A stretch of 64,000 bases of DNA, from positions 3,828,001-3,892,000 of the forward strand of contig NZ_CP102428.1 in NCBI RefSeq assembly GCF_024652905.1. The letters are read 5' to 3'. The notes beneath the pieces were generated by a model. The model searched no databases, was not told where the DNA came from, and was given only the letters and a program-made list of their open reading frames with translations. Source of the stretch: Pseudomonas oryzihabitans. GTDB taxonomy: Bacteria; Pseudomonadota; Gammaproteobacteria; Pseudomonadales; Pseudomonadaceae. Shown one piece after another: positions 8,681-18,357 of this stretch. Numbering within the stretch: the stretch's first letter is position 1; every line of letters starts with the position of its first letter. The translations under genes and the position numbers were made by a program.

Positions 8681-9349
8681 ATGCCGCTGTCTTCCGCAGA
8701 GCGCGAAGCCTTTCGCCAGCTCGCTGCCGATCTTCCAGGTGTCGATCTTCCGGTCTATCAACAATTCGCCAAGGACCCGCTGGACCCCATCATCGGTCTG
8801 GGCGATCCCGATGCGCCCCTGGGCTTCTTCGGTCGCGATCCGGGGCGGGAGGAAGTGAAGTACGGCGAGCCCTTCATCGGCAGCGGCGGCCAGATCGCCC
8901 GCAAGGTCCTCTATACCCACCTGCACGGCCAACCCCCGGCCGACTTCGAAGCCAGCCGCAGCCTGAGCCAGCAATTCTTCTGGGCCAACACCGTGCCCTA
9001 CAAACCCCTGGGCAACAAAGCCTGGTCGGAACGGGTGAAAAAGACCTTCCATCCCCTGATGCGCCGCCTGCTGGTGGAACACTGGCACGGCACCCAGCTC
9101 ATCACCTTCGGTCGCGAGGCCTTCCTCTGGTTCGGCATCGGCCAATCCAAGGAAGAGCGCGCCCGCCTGGAGGCCTTCTGGAAGAGCGAAGACCGCTTCG
9201 AAAGCAGCATCGAGGTCACCCTGGAGACGGAGGAGGGCACCCGCAAGACGCTGACCCTCTATCCACTACCGCATCCGTCGCCATTAAATCAGACGTGGTA
9301 TACGAGGTTTCCGGGGTTGTTGGAAAGCAGAATAAAAAAACTCGTATAG
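8681..9349 (+). CDS. Uracil-DNA-glycosylase-superfamily protein
   Basis: 222 residues from the ATG at 8681, chosen because GGAGAG lies 7 bases upstream; an in-frame ATG at 8666 is the alternative. GDPDAPLGFFGRDPGREE near the N-terminus and LPHPSPLNQTWY near the C-terminus match the phosphate/substrate loops of UDG-like proteins. Base excision is not proven. From about base 9280 the codons turn AT-rich (run of AAA codons at the end), as if the 3' end was acquired with the downstream islet. Confidence 0.75.
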   Translation: MPLSSAEREAFRQLAADLPGVDLPVYQQFAKDPLDPIIGLGDPDAPLGFFGRDPGREEVKYGEPFIGSGGQIARKVLYTHLHGQPPADFEASRSLSQQFFWANTVPYKPLGNKAWSERVKKTFHPLMRRLLVEHWHGTQLITFGREAFLWFGIGQSKEERARLEAFWKSEDRFESSIEVTLETEEGTRKTLTLYPLPHPSPLNQTWYTRFPGLLESRIKKLV

Positions 9350-9934
9350 GCTTATCAGGAAATTCTTAAGCCATCTCGGATGCCGCAATGGAAGGATTCT
9401 GGTCTTTTGTATGCTCTTTGTTTGGGGCAGGCCTAGGTACTTTACTTATAGGGTTTTTAGGAAAAGCCTGGATCGAAAATCGCTTGAGGGCGAGTATAGA
9501 TCACGAGTATTCAAAGGATTTAGAGCGCATCAAGGACGAGATAATTAGAGATCAAACCAGGGCCATCGAAGAGCTAAAAAGAGAAATTCAAATCAGAGAT
9601 AAGGCCGCAAAGATTGCTGATCTTATATCGGAGTGGTGTTCATGGCCGGAAAGCCGAAAGCATCTAAATTTACTGACTTTCGAAGCTTTTTTGTGGTTGC
9701 CGGATGAAATTCTTGAGGACCTTTCCGCAGTGCTTTCGCATTCTCCAGAAGCGCCTGACGTCAGACAGGTCTTAAGCAAAGTAAGAAAGCATTTGATAGG
9801 CACTACTAATCTAGACCCAGAAAAATTTATAATTTTCAAGGATGACGCGAGCAAATTTTCTAACGAGAATGATCCAAAATAAAAATTTTTTAAAACAACT
9901 ATCTGAATGGTTTCAACAACAGTAGATTCAATAG
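9285..9934. other. AT-rich islet, probable horizontal insertion
   Basis: Base composition drops to roughly 40-45% GC here, against about 65% in both flanks. The islet includes the last codons of the UDG-like gene, one orphan gene and a short AT-rich tail, and stops at the radC stop codon. No terminal repeats or integrase were found. Confidence 0.7.
9388..9882 (+). CDS. Orphan membrane-anchored coiled-coil protein
   Basis: 164 residues, not recognised. Residues 5-26 form one transmembrane segment (FVCSLFGAGLGTLLIGFLG). Residues 35-75 are a charged helix likely to be a coiled coil (EYSKDLERIKDEIIRDQT). The rest is a helical, tryptophan-containing domain. Codon use is AT-rich, unlike all neighbours. 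The ribosome binding site is weak. Single-gene AT-rich cargo like this is sometimes a toxin, immunity or defence gene, but nothing in the sequence proves that. Confidence 0.7.
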   Translation: MEGFWSFVCSLFGAGLGTLLIGFLGKAWIENRLRASIDHEYSKDLERIKDEIIRDQTRAIEELKREIQIRDKAAKIADLISEWCSWPESRKHLNLLTFEAFLWLPDEILEDLSAVLSHSPEAPDVRQVLSKVRKHLIGTTNLDPEKFIIFKDDASKFSNENDPK

Positions 9935-10609
9935 CTAAAGCCACCCATATTCCGCCATCGACAGCGGCTCTCCATCCCCCACGATGAAATGATCCAGCAC
10001 CCGCACATCGACCAGCGTCAGGGCGTCCTTCAGGCGCGTGGTGAGCAGGCGGTCGGCCTGGCTGGGTTCGGCGATGCCGGAAGGGTGGTTGTGGGTGAGG
10101 ATGACGGCAGCGGCGTTGTGGGCGAGGGCGCGCTTGACCACCTGGCGGGGGTAGACGCTGGCGCCGTCGATGGTGCCGTGGAACAGGGCTTCGAAGGCCA
10201 GCACCCGGTGGCGGGTGTCGAGGAACAGGCAGCCGAAGATTTCGTGGGGTTCGTGGCGCAGGCGCGCCTTTAGATAGTCGCGGACCTGCTGGGGGCTTTC
10301 CAGCGCCGAGTCGCGCTTGAGGCCTTCGGCCAGGTGGCGGCGGCCCATTTCCAGCACCGCCTGCAGCTGGCTGTACTTGGCCGGGCCGAGGCCGAGGTGG
10401 GTGCTGAAGGCGGTGAGGTCGGCCTCCAGCAGGGCCCTCAGGCTGCCGAATTCCCCAAGCAACTGGCGGGCGAGATCCACCGCGCTTTTGCCGGCCACGC
10501 CGGTGCGTAAAAAGATCGCCAGCAACTCGGCGTCGGTGAGGGCCTGGGCGCCTTGCTCCAGTAGTTTCTCCCGCGGCCGTTCCTGGGCCGGCCAATCCTT
10601 GATGCTCAT
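9935..10609 (-). CDS. radC: RadC/JAB-domain protein
   Basis: 224 residues. An N-terminal helix-hairpin-helix-like part is followed by an MPN/JAB domain with the metal motif THNHPSG (His173, His175) and a downstream aspartate (SQADRLLT). Family members are widespread; a role in DNA repair is no longer certain. It is divergent from coaBC, the same arrangement as in P. aeruginosa. Its stop codon abuts the AT-rich islet. Confidence 0.92.
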   Translation of the reverse strand: MSIKDWPAQERPREKLLEQGAQALTDAELLAIFLRTGVAGKSAVDLARQLLGEFGSLRALLEADLTAFSTHLGLGPAKYSQLQAVLEMGRRHLAEGLKRDSALESPQQVRDYLKARLRHEPHEIFGCLFLDTRHRVLAFEALFHGTIDGASVYPRQVVKRALAHNAAAVILTHNHPSGIAEPSQADRLLTTRLKDALTLVDVRVLDHFIVGDGEPLSMAEYGWL

Positions 10610-10744
10610 GGGTGCTCCTTGTCTGGCGGGGCGCCTGCGTCCTGCAGGCGCTGTGCTATCTTAACCGGATCATTCGCGGGTGCGCGCAGGCCTCGATTGG
10701 CCGTGCGATGCCCGTTCTAGACGGTTCGAGAACGGAAAGGCTAT

Positions 10745-11968
10745 ATGCAGCGGCTCCATCGTAAACGCATCGTGCTGGGCGTCGGAGGTGGCATCGCCGC
10801 TTACAAGAGCGCCGAGCTGGTGCGCCGCCTCAAGGATCAGGGCGCCGAGGTGCGGGTGGTACTGACCCGCGGCGGGCGCGAATTCATCACGCCGCTGACC
10901 CTGCAGGCGCTGTCCGGGCTGCCGGTGCACCTGGATCTGCTGGATCCGGCCGCCGAAGCGGCCATGGGTCATATCGAGCTGGCCCGCTGGGCCGATCTGG
11001 TGCTGGTCGCGCCGGCCACCGCCGATGTAATGGCGCGCCTGGCCCAAGGCGTGGCGGACGATCTGCTCACCACCCTGGTGCTGGCCACCGATGCCCGGGT
11101 CGCCCTGGCACCGGCCATGAACCAGGCCATGTGGCGCGATCCGGCCACCCAGGCCAATGCGGAGCTCTTGCGCAGTCGCGGTATCAAGCTGTTCGGCCCG
11201 GCCAGTGGCAGCCAGGCCTGTGGCGACGTCGGCCCCGGTCGGATGCTGGAAGCCACCGACCTCGCTCAGCTCGCTGCCGACTGCTTCCAGCGCCTCGACC
11301 TGACCGGTCGCCACGTAGTCATCACTGCCGGCCCGACCCAGGAAAACATCGACCCGGTGCGCTACATCACCAACCACAGCTCCGGTCGCATGGGCTTCGC
11401 CCTGGCGGAAGCGGCGGCGGAGGCGGGCGCTCGCGTCAGCCTGGTGAGCGGCCCGGTGCACCTGCCGACCCCCGACCGCGTCGAGCGCATCGACGTGATC
11501 AGCGCCCGCGACATGCTGGCCGCCTGCGAGGCGTTGATGCCCTGCGACGTGCTCATCGCCTCGGCGGCGGTGGCGGACTATCGCCCCGAGGTGATCGCGC
11601 CGCACAAGCTGAAGAAGGACCCCACCCGCGGTGACGGCCTGCTGCTGGAGCTGGTGCGCAACCCGGACATCCTCGCCACCCTGGCGGGGCGCCCGGATCG
11701 GCCCTTCAGCGTCGGCTTCGCCGCGGAAACCCAGAATCTGCTGGAGTACGCCCAGCGCAAGCTGCGCGACAAGAATCTCGACCTCATCGTCGCCAACGAT
11801 GTGGCCAATCCGGCCATCGGCTTCAACAGCGAAGACAACGCGGTCACCGTGATCGACCGTGGCCTGCACGAGATCCGCTTCGAGCAGACCAGCAAGAGCA
11901 AGATCGCCCGCCAGCTCATCGCCCTGATTTCCACCCACCTCAAAGACACCGCTCAGACTCATGCATAG
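10745..11968 (+). CDS. coaBC: Bifunctional phosphopantothenoylcysteine decarboxylase / phosphopantothenate-cysteine ligase
   Basis: 407 residues. The CoaC flavoprotein half has [16 protein letters not shown], the APAMNQAMW motif and the active-site cysteine in [12 protein letters not shown]. The CoaB half has [16 protein letters not shown] and the HKLKKD motif. Together they turn phosphopantothenate into phosphopantetheine for coenzyme A. It overlaps dut by 8 bases. Confidence 0.97.
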   Translation: MQRLHRKRIVLGVGGGIAAYKSAELVRRLKDQGAEVRVVLTRGGREFITPLTLQALSGLPVHLDLLDPAAEAAMGHIELARWADLVLVAPATADVMARLAQGVADDLLTTLVLATDARVALAPAMNQAMWRDPATQANAELLRSRGIKLFGPASGSQACGDVGPGRMLEATDLAQLAADCFQRLDLTGRHVVITAGPTQENIDPVRYITNHSSGRMGFALAEAAAEAGARVSLVSGPVHLPTPDRVERIDVISARDMLAACEALMPCDVLIASAAVADYRPEVIAPHKLKKDPTRGDGLLLELVRNPDILATLAGRPDRPFSVGFAAETQNLLEYAQRKLRDKNLDLIVANDVANPAIGFNSEDNAVTVIDRGLHEIRFEQTSKSKIARQLIALISTHLKDTAQTHA

Positions 11969-12416
11969 CCTCCAAGCCAAGATCCTCGACCCGCGCCTGG
12001 GGCGCGATTTCCCGCTGCCATCCTACGCCACGCCTGGTTCGGCCGGCCTCGACCTGCGCGCCATGCTGCAGGAGGAACTGGTGCTGGAGCCGGGCCAGAC
12101 CGCGCTGATCCCCACCGGGCTTGCCATCCATGTGGCCGATCCGTCGCTGGCGGCGCTGATCCTGCCGCGCTCGGGACTGGGCCATAAGCACGGTATCGTG
12201 CTGGGCAATCTGGTCGGTCTGATCGACTCGGACTACCAGGGCGAACTCATGGTCTCCTGCTGGAATCGCGGCCAGACCACCTTCACCGTGAGCATCGGCG
12301 AACGTATCGCCCAGCTGATGCTCGTACCTGTGGTCCAGGCGCACTTCGACATCGTCGAGAACTTTACCGAGACCGAACGGGGTACCGGCGGCTTCGGGCA
12401 CTCCGGTACCCGCTGA
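11961..12416 (+). CDS. dut: Deoxyuridine 5'-triphosphate nucleotidohydrolase
   Basis: 151 residues, normal for a trimeric dUTPase. All five motifs are visible: [40 protein letters not shown] and [10 protein letters not shown]. It hydrolyses dUTP to dUMP. It is co-transcribed with coaBC by overlap and lies 45 bases before algC. Confidence 0.97.
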   Translation: MHSLQAKILDPRLGRDFPLPSYATPGSAGLDLRAMLQEELVLEPGQTALIPTGLAIHVADPSLAALILPRSGLGHKHGIVLGNLVGLIDSDYQGELMVSCWNRGQTTFTVSIGERIAQLMLVPVVQAHFDIVENFTETERGTGGFGHSGTR

Positions 12417-12461
12417 CGCCAAACATGCGAGGCGCGCCGTGACATAAAGGAGAAGAACGGC

Positions 12462-15023
12462 ATGGCAAGGGGCAAGAACGGCAAGGATGTGCGCAAGACG
12501 GCCCCTCGGGTCGCGGGCTTGCCCGGCATGGGCGCGGGGCTGCTGCTGGCGCTCGCCGGTCTGCTGCTGGCCGCGCTGCTGCTGTGGTTCCTGGTGTTGC
12601 AGCCGCAGGGCGCGCGCAACCAGGAGCAGCAGGCGGACCAGGCGCTGCAGGCCCAGGCGGCCTCCCTCAATCAGCTGCTGGTCGGTCTGACGCGACGGCT
12701 GCAGGGCGTCGCCGGGGATGCCCTGGTGCTGCAGGCGCTCCAGGGCGATGACCCCGCGGCGCGTGCGACGGCGGAAAGCCAGCTGCGCGAGCGCCTCGGC
12801 GTGGTCGATGTGCTGGTGGTGCCGGCCGGCATGCGCCAGATCGAAGACGACCGTCCCGGTCCCCTCAACTATGCCGCCCTCGATCTGCTCAAGCGCCTGG
12901 AAAGCGGCCAGCGGACCCCACCGGAAGCCTATCGCCTGGGGGATCGCTGGCTGGTCTACAGCGCCCAGCCCATCCGCCGCGGCGATCAGTTGCTCGGCAG
13001 CGCCGTACTGGTGGAAGCGCTGCCGGCGGTGCTGCAGGGCTGGGCCACGCCGCCGGCGAATGTCGGCCAGTGGCGCCTGCTGCAGCAATTTCCCGGTGGC
13101 GGTGTGCAGGTACTGGCCAGCGGCGGCAGCCCCGGTGATCCGGCGCTGATGCGCCGGCTCGCCACCGGCAGCCCGCTCTGGACGCTGGAACTGGCACCGG
13201 CCGCCGAGGCCGGCGCCGATACCCCTGTGGGCCTTCCCCTGGTAGCGCTGCTGCTGGCGCTGTTCGGCGTGCTGGCGGGCTTTTGGCTGTTTTCCCGGGA
13301 GCTGTCACGCCGGCTCCGTGACGACGTCCGCAGTCTGACGGCCTATGCCGAGGAACTTGAATCCAATCAGATAGCCAAAAGCCCGACTTTGCGCCTGGCG
13401 GTAATGGAACCCGTGGCCAAGTCGACGGCCCGATTGGCCAGCCGATCGGCCGGGTCGTCGCCGGACCTATATGCTGCGGCACCTAGCGATGCCGTGGCCA
13501 AGACCCTGGCGGAGTTTGCCGACAGAGGCCGCGCTCAGCAGAGCGAGCCGCTGTTCCAGACCACCGACATCCTCGATATCAGTATCCTCGACGAAGACCA
13601 GGATCTCCTGGGATTGGAGAAACCCCCGATGAGCACTACCCCGCAAGCCCCCCAACTCAACGCCAGCATCTTCCGCGCCTACGACATCCGTGGCGTGGTG
13701 GGTGACTCCCTGACCGCCGAAGCCGCCTACTGGATCGGGCGCGCCATCGGCTCGGAGAGCCTGGCGCGTGGCGAGCCCAACGTGGCCGTCGGCCGTGACG
13801 GCCGCCTGTCCGGCCCCGAGCTGGTCGCCCAACTGATCAAGGGCGTGGCCGACAGCGGCGCCAATGTCAGCGATGTCGGCATGGTGCCGACCCCGGTGCT
13901 CTACTACGCAGCCAACGTGCTCGAAGGCAAGTCCGGCGTCATGCTGACCGGCAGCCACAACCCGCCGGACTACAACGGCTTCAAGATCGTCATCGCCGGC
14001 GAGACCCTGGCCAACGAATCCATCCAGCGTCTGCGCGAGCGCATCGAGACCGGCGACGTGGCCAGCGGCCAGGGCCAGATCAAGCAGGTCGACGTGCTCA
14101 AGAGCTATGCCGACTACATCCGCAACGACGTGGTGCTGGCCAAGAAGCTCAAGGTGGTGGTGGACGCCGGCAACGGTGTCGCCGCGGTCAATGCCCCCCA
14201 GCTGATCGAGTCCCTGGGCTGCGAGGTCATCCCGCTGTTCTGCGAGGTGGACGGCAACTTCCCCAATCACCATCCGGATCCGGGCAAGCCCGAGAACCTG
14301 GAAGACCTGATCGCCAAGGTCAAGGAAACCGGTGCCGACCTGGGCCTGGCCTTTGACGGTGACGGCGACCGCGTCGGCGTGGTGACCAACGAAGGCAAGA
14401 TCATCTATCCCGACCAGCTGCTGATGCTGTTCGCCAAGGACGTGGTCTCCCGTAATCCGGGCGCCGACATCATCTTCGACGTCAAATGCACCCGCCGCCT
14501 GAACAACCTCATCGCCGGCTACGGCGGTCGTCCCATCATGTGGAAGACCGGTCACTCGCTGATCAAGAAGAAGATGAAGGAAACCGGCGCCCTGCTGGCC
14601 GGCGAGATGAGCGGCCACGTGTTCTTCAAGGAACGCTGGTTCGGTTTCGACGACGGCATCTACAGCGCCGTGCGCCTGCTGGAGATCCTCAGCCAGGAGA
14701 AGCACAGCGCCCAACAGGTGTTCGATACCTTCCCGGTAGACATCTCCACCCCGGAGATCAATATCCAGGTGACCGAAGAGAGCAAGTTCGGCATCATCGA
14801 GACCCTGCAGCGCGACGCCCAGTGGGGCGATGCCCAGATCACCACCCTGGACGGCGTTCGCGTCGATTACCAGAACGGTTGGGGTCTGGTGCGTGCGTCC
14901 AACACCACGCCGGTGCTGGTGCTGCGCTTCGAGGCGGAAACCCTCGAGGAGCTGGAGCGCATCAAGACGGTGTTCCGCAAGCAGCTGCTGGCGGTGGAGC
15001 CGGATCTGAATCTGCCGTTCTGA
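12462..15023 (+). CDS. algC: Phosphomannomutase/phosphoglucomutase, long membrane-anchored form
   Basis: 853 residues. Residues 1-389 form a membrane module: a transmembrane helix (about 24-47), an extracytoplasmic sensor-like region, a second helix (about 250-275) and a linker. Residues 390-853 are the classic 464-residue AlgC with phosphoserine loop TGSHNPPDYNGFK and metal loop DGDGDRVGV. It makes mannose-1-P and glucose-1-P for alginate, LPS and rhamnolipid. A good internal ribosome binding site (GGAGA, 13616-13620) precedes Met390 (13629), so the short enzyme can be made alone. The start at 12462 follows AAGGAGAAG. Confidence 0.93.
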   Translation: MARGKNGKDVRKTAPRVAGLPGMGAGLLLALAGLLLAALLLWFLVLQPQGARNQEQQADQALQAQAASLNQLLVGLTRRLQGVAGDALVLQALQGDDPAARATAESQLRERLGVVDVLVVPAGMRQIEDDRPGPLNYAALDLLKRLESGQRTPPEAYRLGDRWLVYSAQPIRRGDQLLGSAVLVEALPAVLQGWATPPANVGQWRLLQQFPGGGVQVLASGGSPGDPALMRRLATGSPLWTLELAPAAEAGADTPVGLPLVALLLALFGVLAGFWLFSRELSRRLRDDVRSLTAYAEELESNQIAKSPTLRLAVMEPVAKSTARLASRSAGSSPDLYAAAPSDAVAKTLAEFADRGRAQQSEPLFQTTDILDISILDEDQDLLGLEKPPMSTTPQAPQLNASIFRAYDIRGVVGDSLTAEAAYWIGRAIGSESLARGEPNVAVGRDGRLSGPELVAQLIKGVADSGANVSDVGMVPTPVLYYAANVLEGKSGVMLTGSHNPPDYNGFKIVIAGETLANESIQRLRERIETGDVASGQGQIKQVDVLKSYADYIRNDVVLAKKLKVVVDAGNGVAAVNAPQLIESLGCEVIPLFCEVDGNFPNHHPDPGKPENLEDLIAKVKETGADLGLAFDGDGDRVGVVTNEGKIIYPDQLLMLFAKDVVSRNPGADIIFDVKCTRRLNNLIAGYGGRPIMWKTGHSLIKKKMKETGALLAGEMSGHVFFKERWFGFDDGIYSAVRLLEILSQEKHSAQQVFDTFPVDISTPEINIQVTEESKFGIIETLQRDAQWGDAQITTLDGVRVDYQNGWGLVRASNTTPVLVLRFEAETLEELERIKTVFRKQLLAVEPDLNLPF
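13614..13631 (+). promoter_or_regulatory. Internal ribosome binding site and start for catalytic AlgC
   Basis: TTGGAGA at 13614-13620 lies 8 bases before ATG 13629, which begins MSTTPQAPQLNASIFRAYD, the N-terminus of the well-known short AlgC. This supports separate translation of the soluble enzyme from within the long frame. In P. aeruginosa the region around the short algC start is the known target of the small RNA ErsA. Confidence 0.6.
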
Positions 15024-15041
15024 CCTCGGGTCAGCGGTAGC

Positions 15042-15075
15042 ACAGAGGGCGCCTAGGCGCCCTCTGTCTTTTCTT
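15042..15075 (+). terminator. Rho-independent terminator after algC
   Basis: Twelve-base stem ACAGAGGGCGCC (15042-15053) / GGCGCCCTCTGT (15056-15067) followed by CTTTTCTT. It separates algC from argB, whose start is only 23 bases downstream. Confidence 0.85.
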
Positions 15076-15094
15076 AGTCGACCTTGAGAGGTGA

Positions 15095-16000
<906 letters not shown>

Positions 16001-16020
16001 GCGCTTTCGGTCGGACCCAG

Positions 16021-16050
16021 AAACGGCGCCCCAGGGCGCCGTTTCTATTG
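16021..16050. terminator. Terminator between convergent argB and the DUF1989 gene
   Basis: Stem AAACGGCGCC (16021-16030) / GGCGCCGTTT (16035-16044) with loop CCAG and short T-rich sides on both strands; likely works in both directions. Confidence 0.75.
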
Positions 16051-16061
16051 CTGGCCCGGAA

Positions 16062-16913
16062 TCACTGCTCCCAGCTGGCCTTGGGCAGTGTCAAGCCGTG
16101 CTGGCCGTTGTAGGCCGCTCGCTTGGGCGATTCCCAGCCCTGCAGCAGCTCTTCCTCGACCCGATAGATCTCCACCCCCAGTGGACGGCAGACCCTGAGC
16201 GGGTCCTCGGCATCGGGCCCCCACATCGCCAGGGACAGATCGCCGCCCGGGCAGGTGGACAGGGCGCAGAGCACGTCGATCTCGGCGAAGAATTCCAGGT
16301 AGTCGCCGGGCTTGGCCGGGCAGGCCTTCATGAAGTACAGGTCGTCGTGGTTGAGGCCGGTGCACTGGAAGATGTTCAGCACATCGTGGACGTCGAATTC
16401 GGTGAGGCCATGGGGCAGCACCGCGCGGGTCAGATTCGAATGGCAGTGGTGGTGGAAGTCCTCGCCGGTGAGCATCTTGTTGACGTAGGGGTCGCAGCGG
16501 GTGCCGAGCAGGTCATGCAGGCGGCCGCCGTGTTCATCGATGCCATAGCTGGCCAGGCTGTCGTCGGTGATGGTCAGCAGCGGCCGCAGGAAGGGCAGGT
16601 TGGACCAGAGCCGGTCGTAGGTGCTGACGTGGGCACCCTGCAGTTGCCGGGTACGCGCGGCCCACATCCGTTCGCGCGGATCCTCGGCGTTCCAGACGTT
16701 GAAGTCGCCGACCTGAGGCCCGTGTGGGGTGGTGACGCGGAACAGATGGCCCGCCGGGACCTTCCAGGCACGGCCGGTGCGGATCGGAATCTCGAATTGC
16801 TCGATCAGGGTGCGGGCGTCCTTGTTTTCGCGCAGGCGATCGTAGAAGGCCTGGTCGACCTGCAGGGCGGAGCCCTGGGTGGACTGGTAGGCAGCGGGGT
16901 AGTCCTTGTACAT
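16062..16913 (-). CDS. DUF1989 (urea carboxylase-associated-type) protein
   Basis: 283 residues. The central part has WKVPAGHLFRVTTPHGPQVGDFN and the conserved cysteine/histidine patches GTRCDPYVN and FHHHCHSNL, then CPGGDLS, as in proteins associated with urea amidolyase and related nitrogen genes. These residues may bind a metal. No urea carboxylase is nearby. It is co-directional with a GntR regulator 15 bases upstream, so they are probably one operon. Substrate unknown. Confidence 0.8.
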   Translation of the reverse strand: MYKDYPAAYQSTQGSALQVDQAFYDRLRENKDARTLIEQFEIPIRTGRAWKVPAGHLFRVTTPHGPQVGDFNVWNAEDPRERMWAARTRQLQGAHVSTYDRLWSNLPFLRPLLTITDDSLASYGIDEHGGRLHDLLGTRCDPYVNKMLTGEDFHHHCHSNLTRAVLPHGLTEFDVHDVLNIFQCTGLNHDDLYFMKACPAKPGDYLEFFAEIDVLCALSTCPGGDLSLAMWGPDAEDPLRVCRPLGVEIYRVEEELLQGWESPKRAAYNGQHGLTLPKASWEQ

Positions 16914-16928
16914 GGGCGGTCTCCTCGG

Positions 16929-17594
16929 TCAGAGCGGCCTGGCTGCGCTGAGCAGATCCAGCAACCGGTTTTCGGAATCGTCGAGATAGCTGGCCATGGC
17001 CTCGGCCGCCGCCTGGCGCTGCCCGGCGCCGAGCAGGTCGTGGATCTGGCGGTCACGGGCTGTCCAGGGCCGCTGGAAGTGTTCCTCGTCGGGCGCGAGA
17101 GAAAACAGCAGGCGCATCTGGGCGGCGACGGTGGCGAAGAATTCATCGAACAGCGGGCTGCGCAGCAGGCCGACGATGTGCTGATGGAAATGCAGGCCGT
17201 GGGTACCAAGGGCGCGCCAGTCCTCGCGCGACTGCGCCAGTTCGGCTGCCTCCAGGGCATCCAGCATCCGATCGGACTGGTATTCGCGCAGCGGGCGGCT
17301 GGTGAGGATGGCCTGCAGTTCCAGGGTGCGACGCACCTGGAAGATGTCGCGCACCTCGGCCAGGCCCAGGCGCCGCACCATGACCCCCTTGTGGCGCACA
17401 TAGGTGGCCAGGCCCTCGCGATCCAGCTGGTGCAGGGCTTCGCGGATGGTGTTGCGCGAGGCGTTGTAGGCCTTGACCAGTTCACTCTCGACCAGCGCCG
17501 TGCCGGGCAGCAGGCGACCGCCGATGATGTCTTCGCGCATCTCCAGCAGTAGCTGAGCCCCCAGGGGCAACTCGCCGGCGTCTTTGCCACTCAT
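16929..17594 (-). CDS. GntR-family (FadR/FCD-type) regulator
   Basis: 221 residues: an N-terminal winged helix (SRNTIREALHQLDREGLATYVRHKG) and a C-terminal all-helical FCD ligand domain with HFHQHIVGLL. It probably controls the DUF1989 gene. A TCAACA-N3-TGTTGA palindrome lies 21 bases upstream of its start. Confidence 0.9.
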   Translation of the reverse strand: MSGKDAGELPLGAQLLLEMREDIIGGRLLPGTALVESELVKAYNASRNTIREALHQLDREGLATYVRHKGVMVRRLGLAEVRDIFQVRRTLELQAILTSRPLREYQSDRMLDALEAAELAQSREDWRALGTHGLHFHQHIVGLLRSPLFDEFFATVAAQMRLLFSLAPDEEHFQRPWTARDRQIHDLLGAGQRQAAAEAMASYLDDSENRLLDLLSAARPL

Positions 17595-17614
17595 GAATCT
17601 TCACGCCCGGTTGT

Positions 17615-17629
17615 TCAACAATGTGTTGA
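17615..17629. promoter_or_regulatory. Candidate GntR operator
   Basis: TCAACA-ATG-TGTTGA (17615-17629), a perfect 6+6 inverted repeat with 3-base spacer, upstream of the GntR gene. Size and position suit autoregulation by an FCD-type GntR protein; binding is inferred. Confidence 0.5.
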
Positions 17630-17737
17630 GAACCGTTTAGCACGGTGCGTGCCAGAATCTAGCGTGAAAGAATCAGAGAGTTCGTCGCTACCCAGGTGGC
17701 GATGGCCGGATACGACCAGGTAGCGGATTCTGCAGGA

Positions 17738-18334
17738 CTAGCGATTCGCGCCCTGAGCCGCTTCCAGTCGCTGCATGCGCGCACGGTCGGCGTCGAAGGC
17801 CGCGCTGGTGCTGCTGCGCAGCTCGTCGAAGCGCTGCAGATCGGCCTGCAGACGCACCTGATCGGCCGCCGCGGCGTCGAGGCGGGCCTGCAGATCGGCC
17901 GGGAGCGCCTGGCCATTGCGCTGCTGTACCGCCGCCTGCTCCATCAGTTGGCTCTGCAACTGGCGCGTGGCCTCCAGGTTGGCCTTCTTGATCTGCAGCA
18001 GGCCGTCCAGCTCGGCCAGTTTGCGCGCCTTGGCGCGGTCGACGTCCTCGACATTGCTGTAGAGCCTGCGCAGCTGGCCATCGACCAGGGCCTGCTGGCG
18101 CTCGCGTTCACGGCGGTCGAGTTCGGCGGCGGGCAGTGCCGGGGCGACCTTGCGGATCACCCGGCCCTGCTCGTTGAGCACGTCGTAGCCCTTGCCGGCG
18201 TATTCCGGCGGCACGCCTTGGCGGTCGATGACCAGGGTGCCGTTGCGGTCCAGATAGCGATACAACTCGGCCGCCTGGCCAGCCAGCGGCAGGGCGATGA
18301 GCAACAGACTGGCAGCGGCGCGACGTACGACCAT
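17738..18334 (-). CDS. Exported DUF4124-type coiled-coil protein
   Basis: 198 residues from the ATG at 18334, which has AGGAG 8 bases upstream; a longer open frame runs into pyrE on the same strand and is rejected. A signal peptide (VVRRAAASLLLIALPLAGQA) is followed by a DUF4124-like patch (LYRYLDRNGTLVIDRQGVPPEYA) and a long charged helix (residues 70-198) predicted as coiled coil. Likely periplasmic; role unknown. Confidence 0.8.
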   Translation of the reverse strand: MVVRRAAASLLLIALPLAGQAAELYRYLDRNGTLVIDRQGVPPEYAGKGYDVLNEQGRVIRKVAPALPAAELDRRERERQQALVDGQLRRLYSNVEDVDRAKARKLAELDGLLQIKKANLEATRQLQSQLMEQAAVQQRNGQALPADLQARLDAAAADQVRLQADLQRFDELRSSTSAAFDADRARMQRLEAAQGANR

Positions 18335-18357
18335 GACCGTCTCTCCTGGGCTGACGA

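Noticed and set aside
9388-9882. A named defence or toxin gene
   Set aside because: One membrane helix, a coiled coil and odd base composition are suggestive, but no diagnostic motif or partner gene is present.
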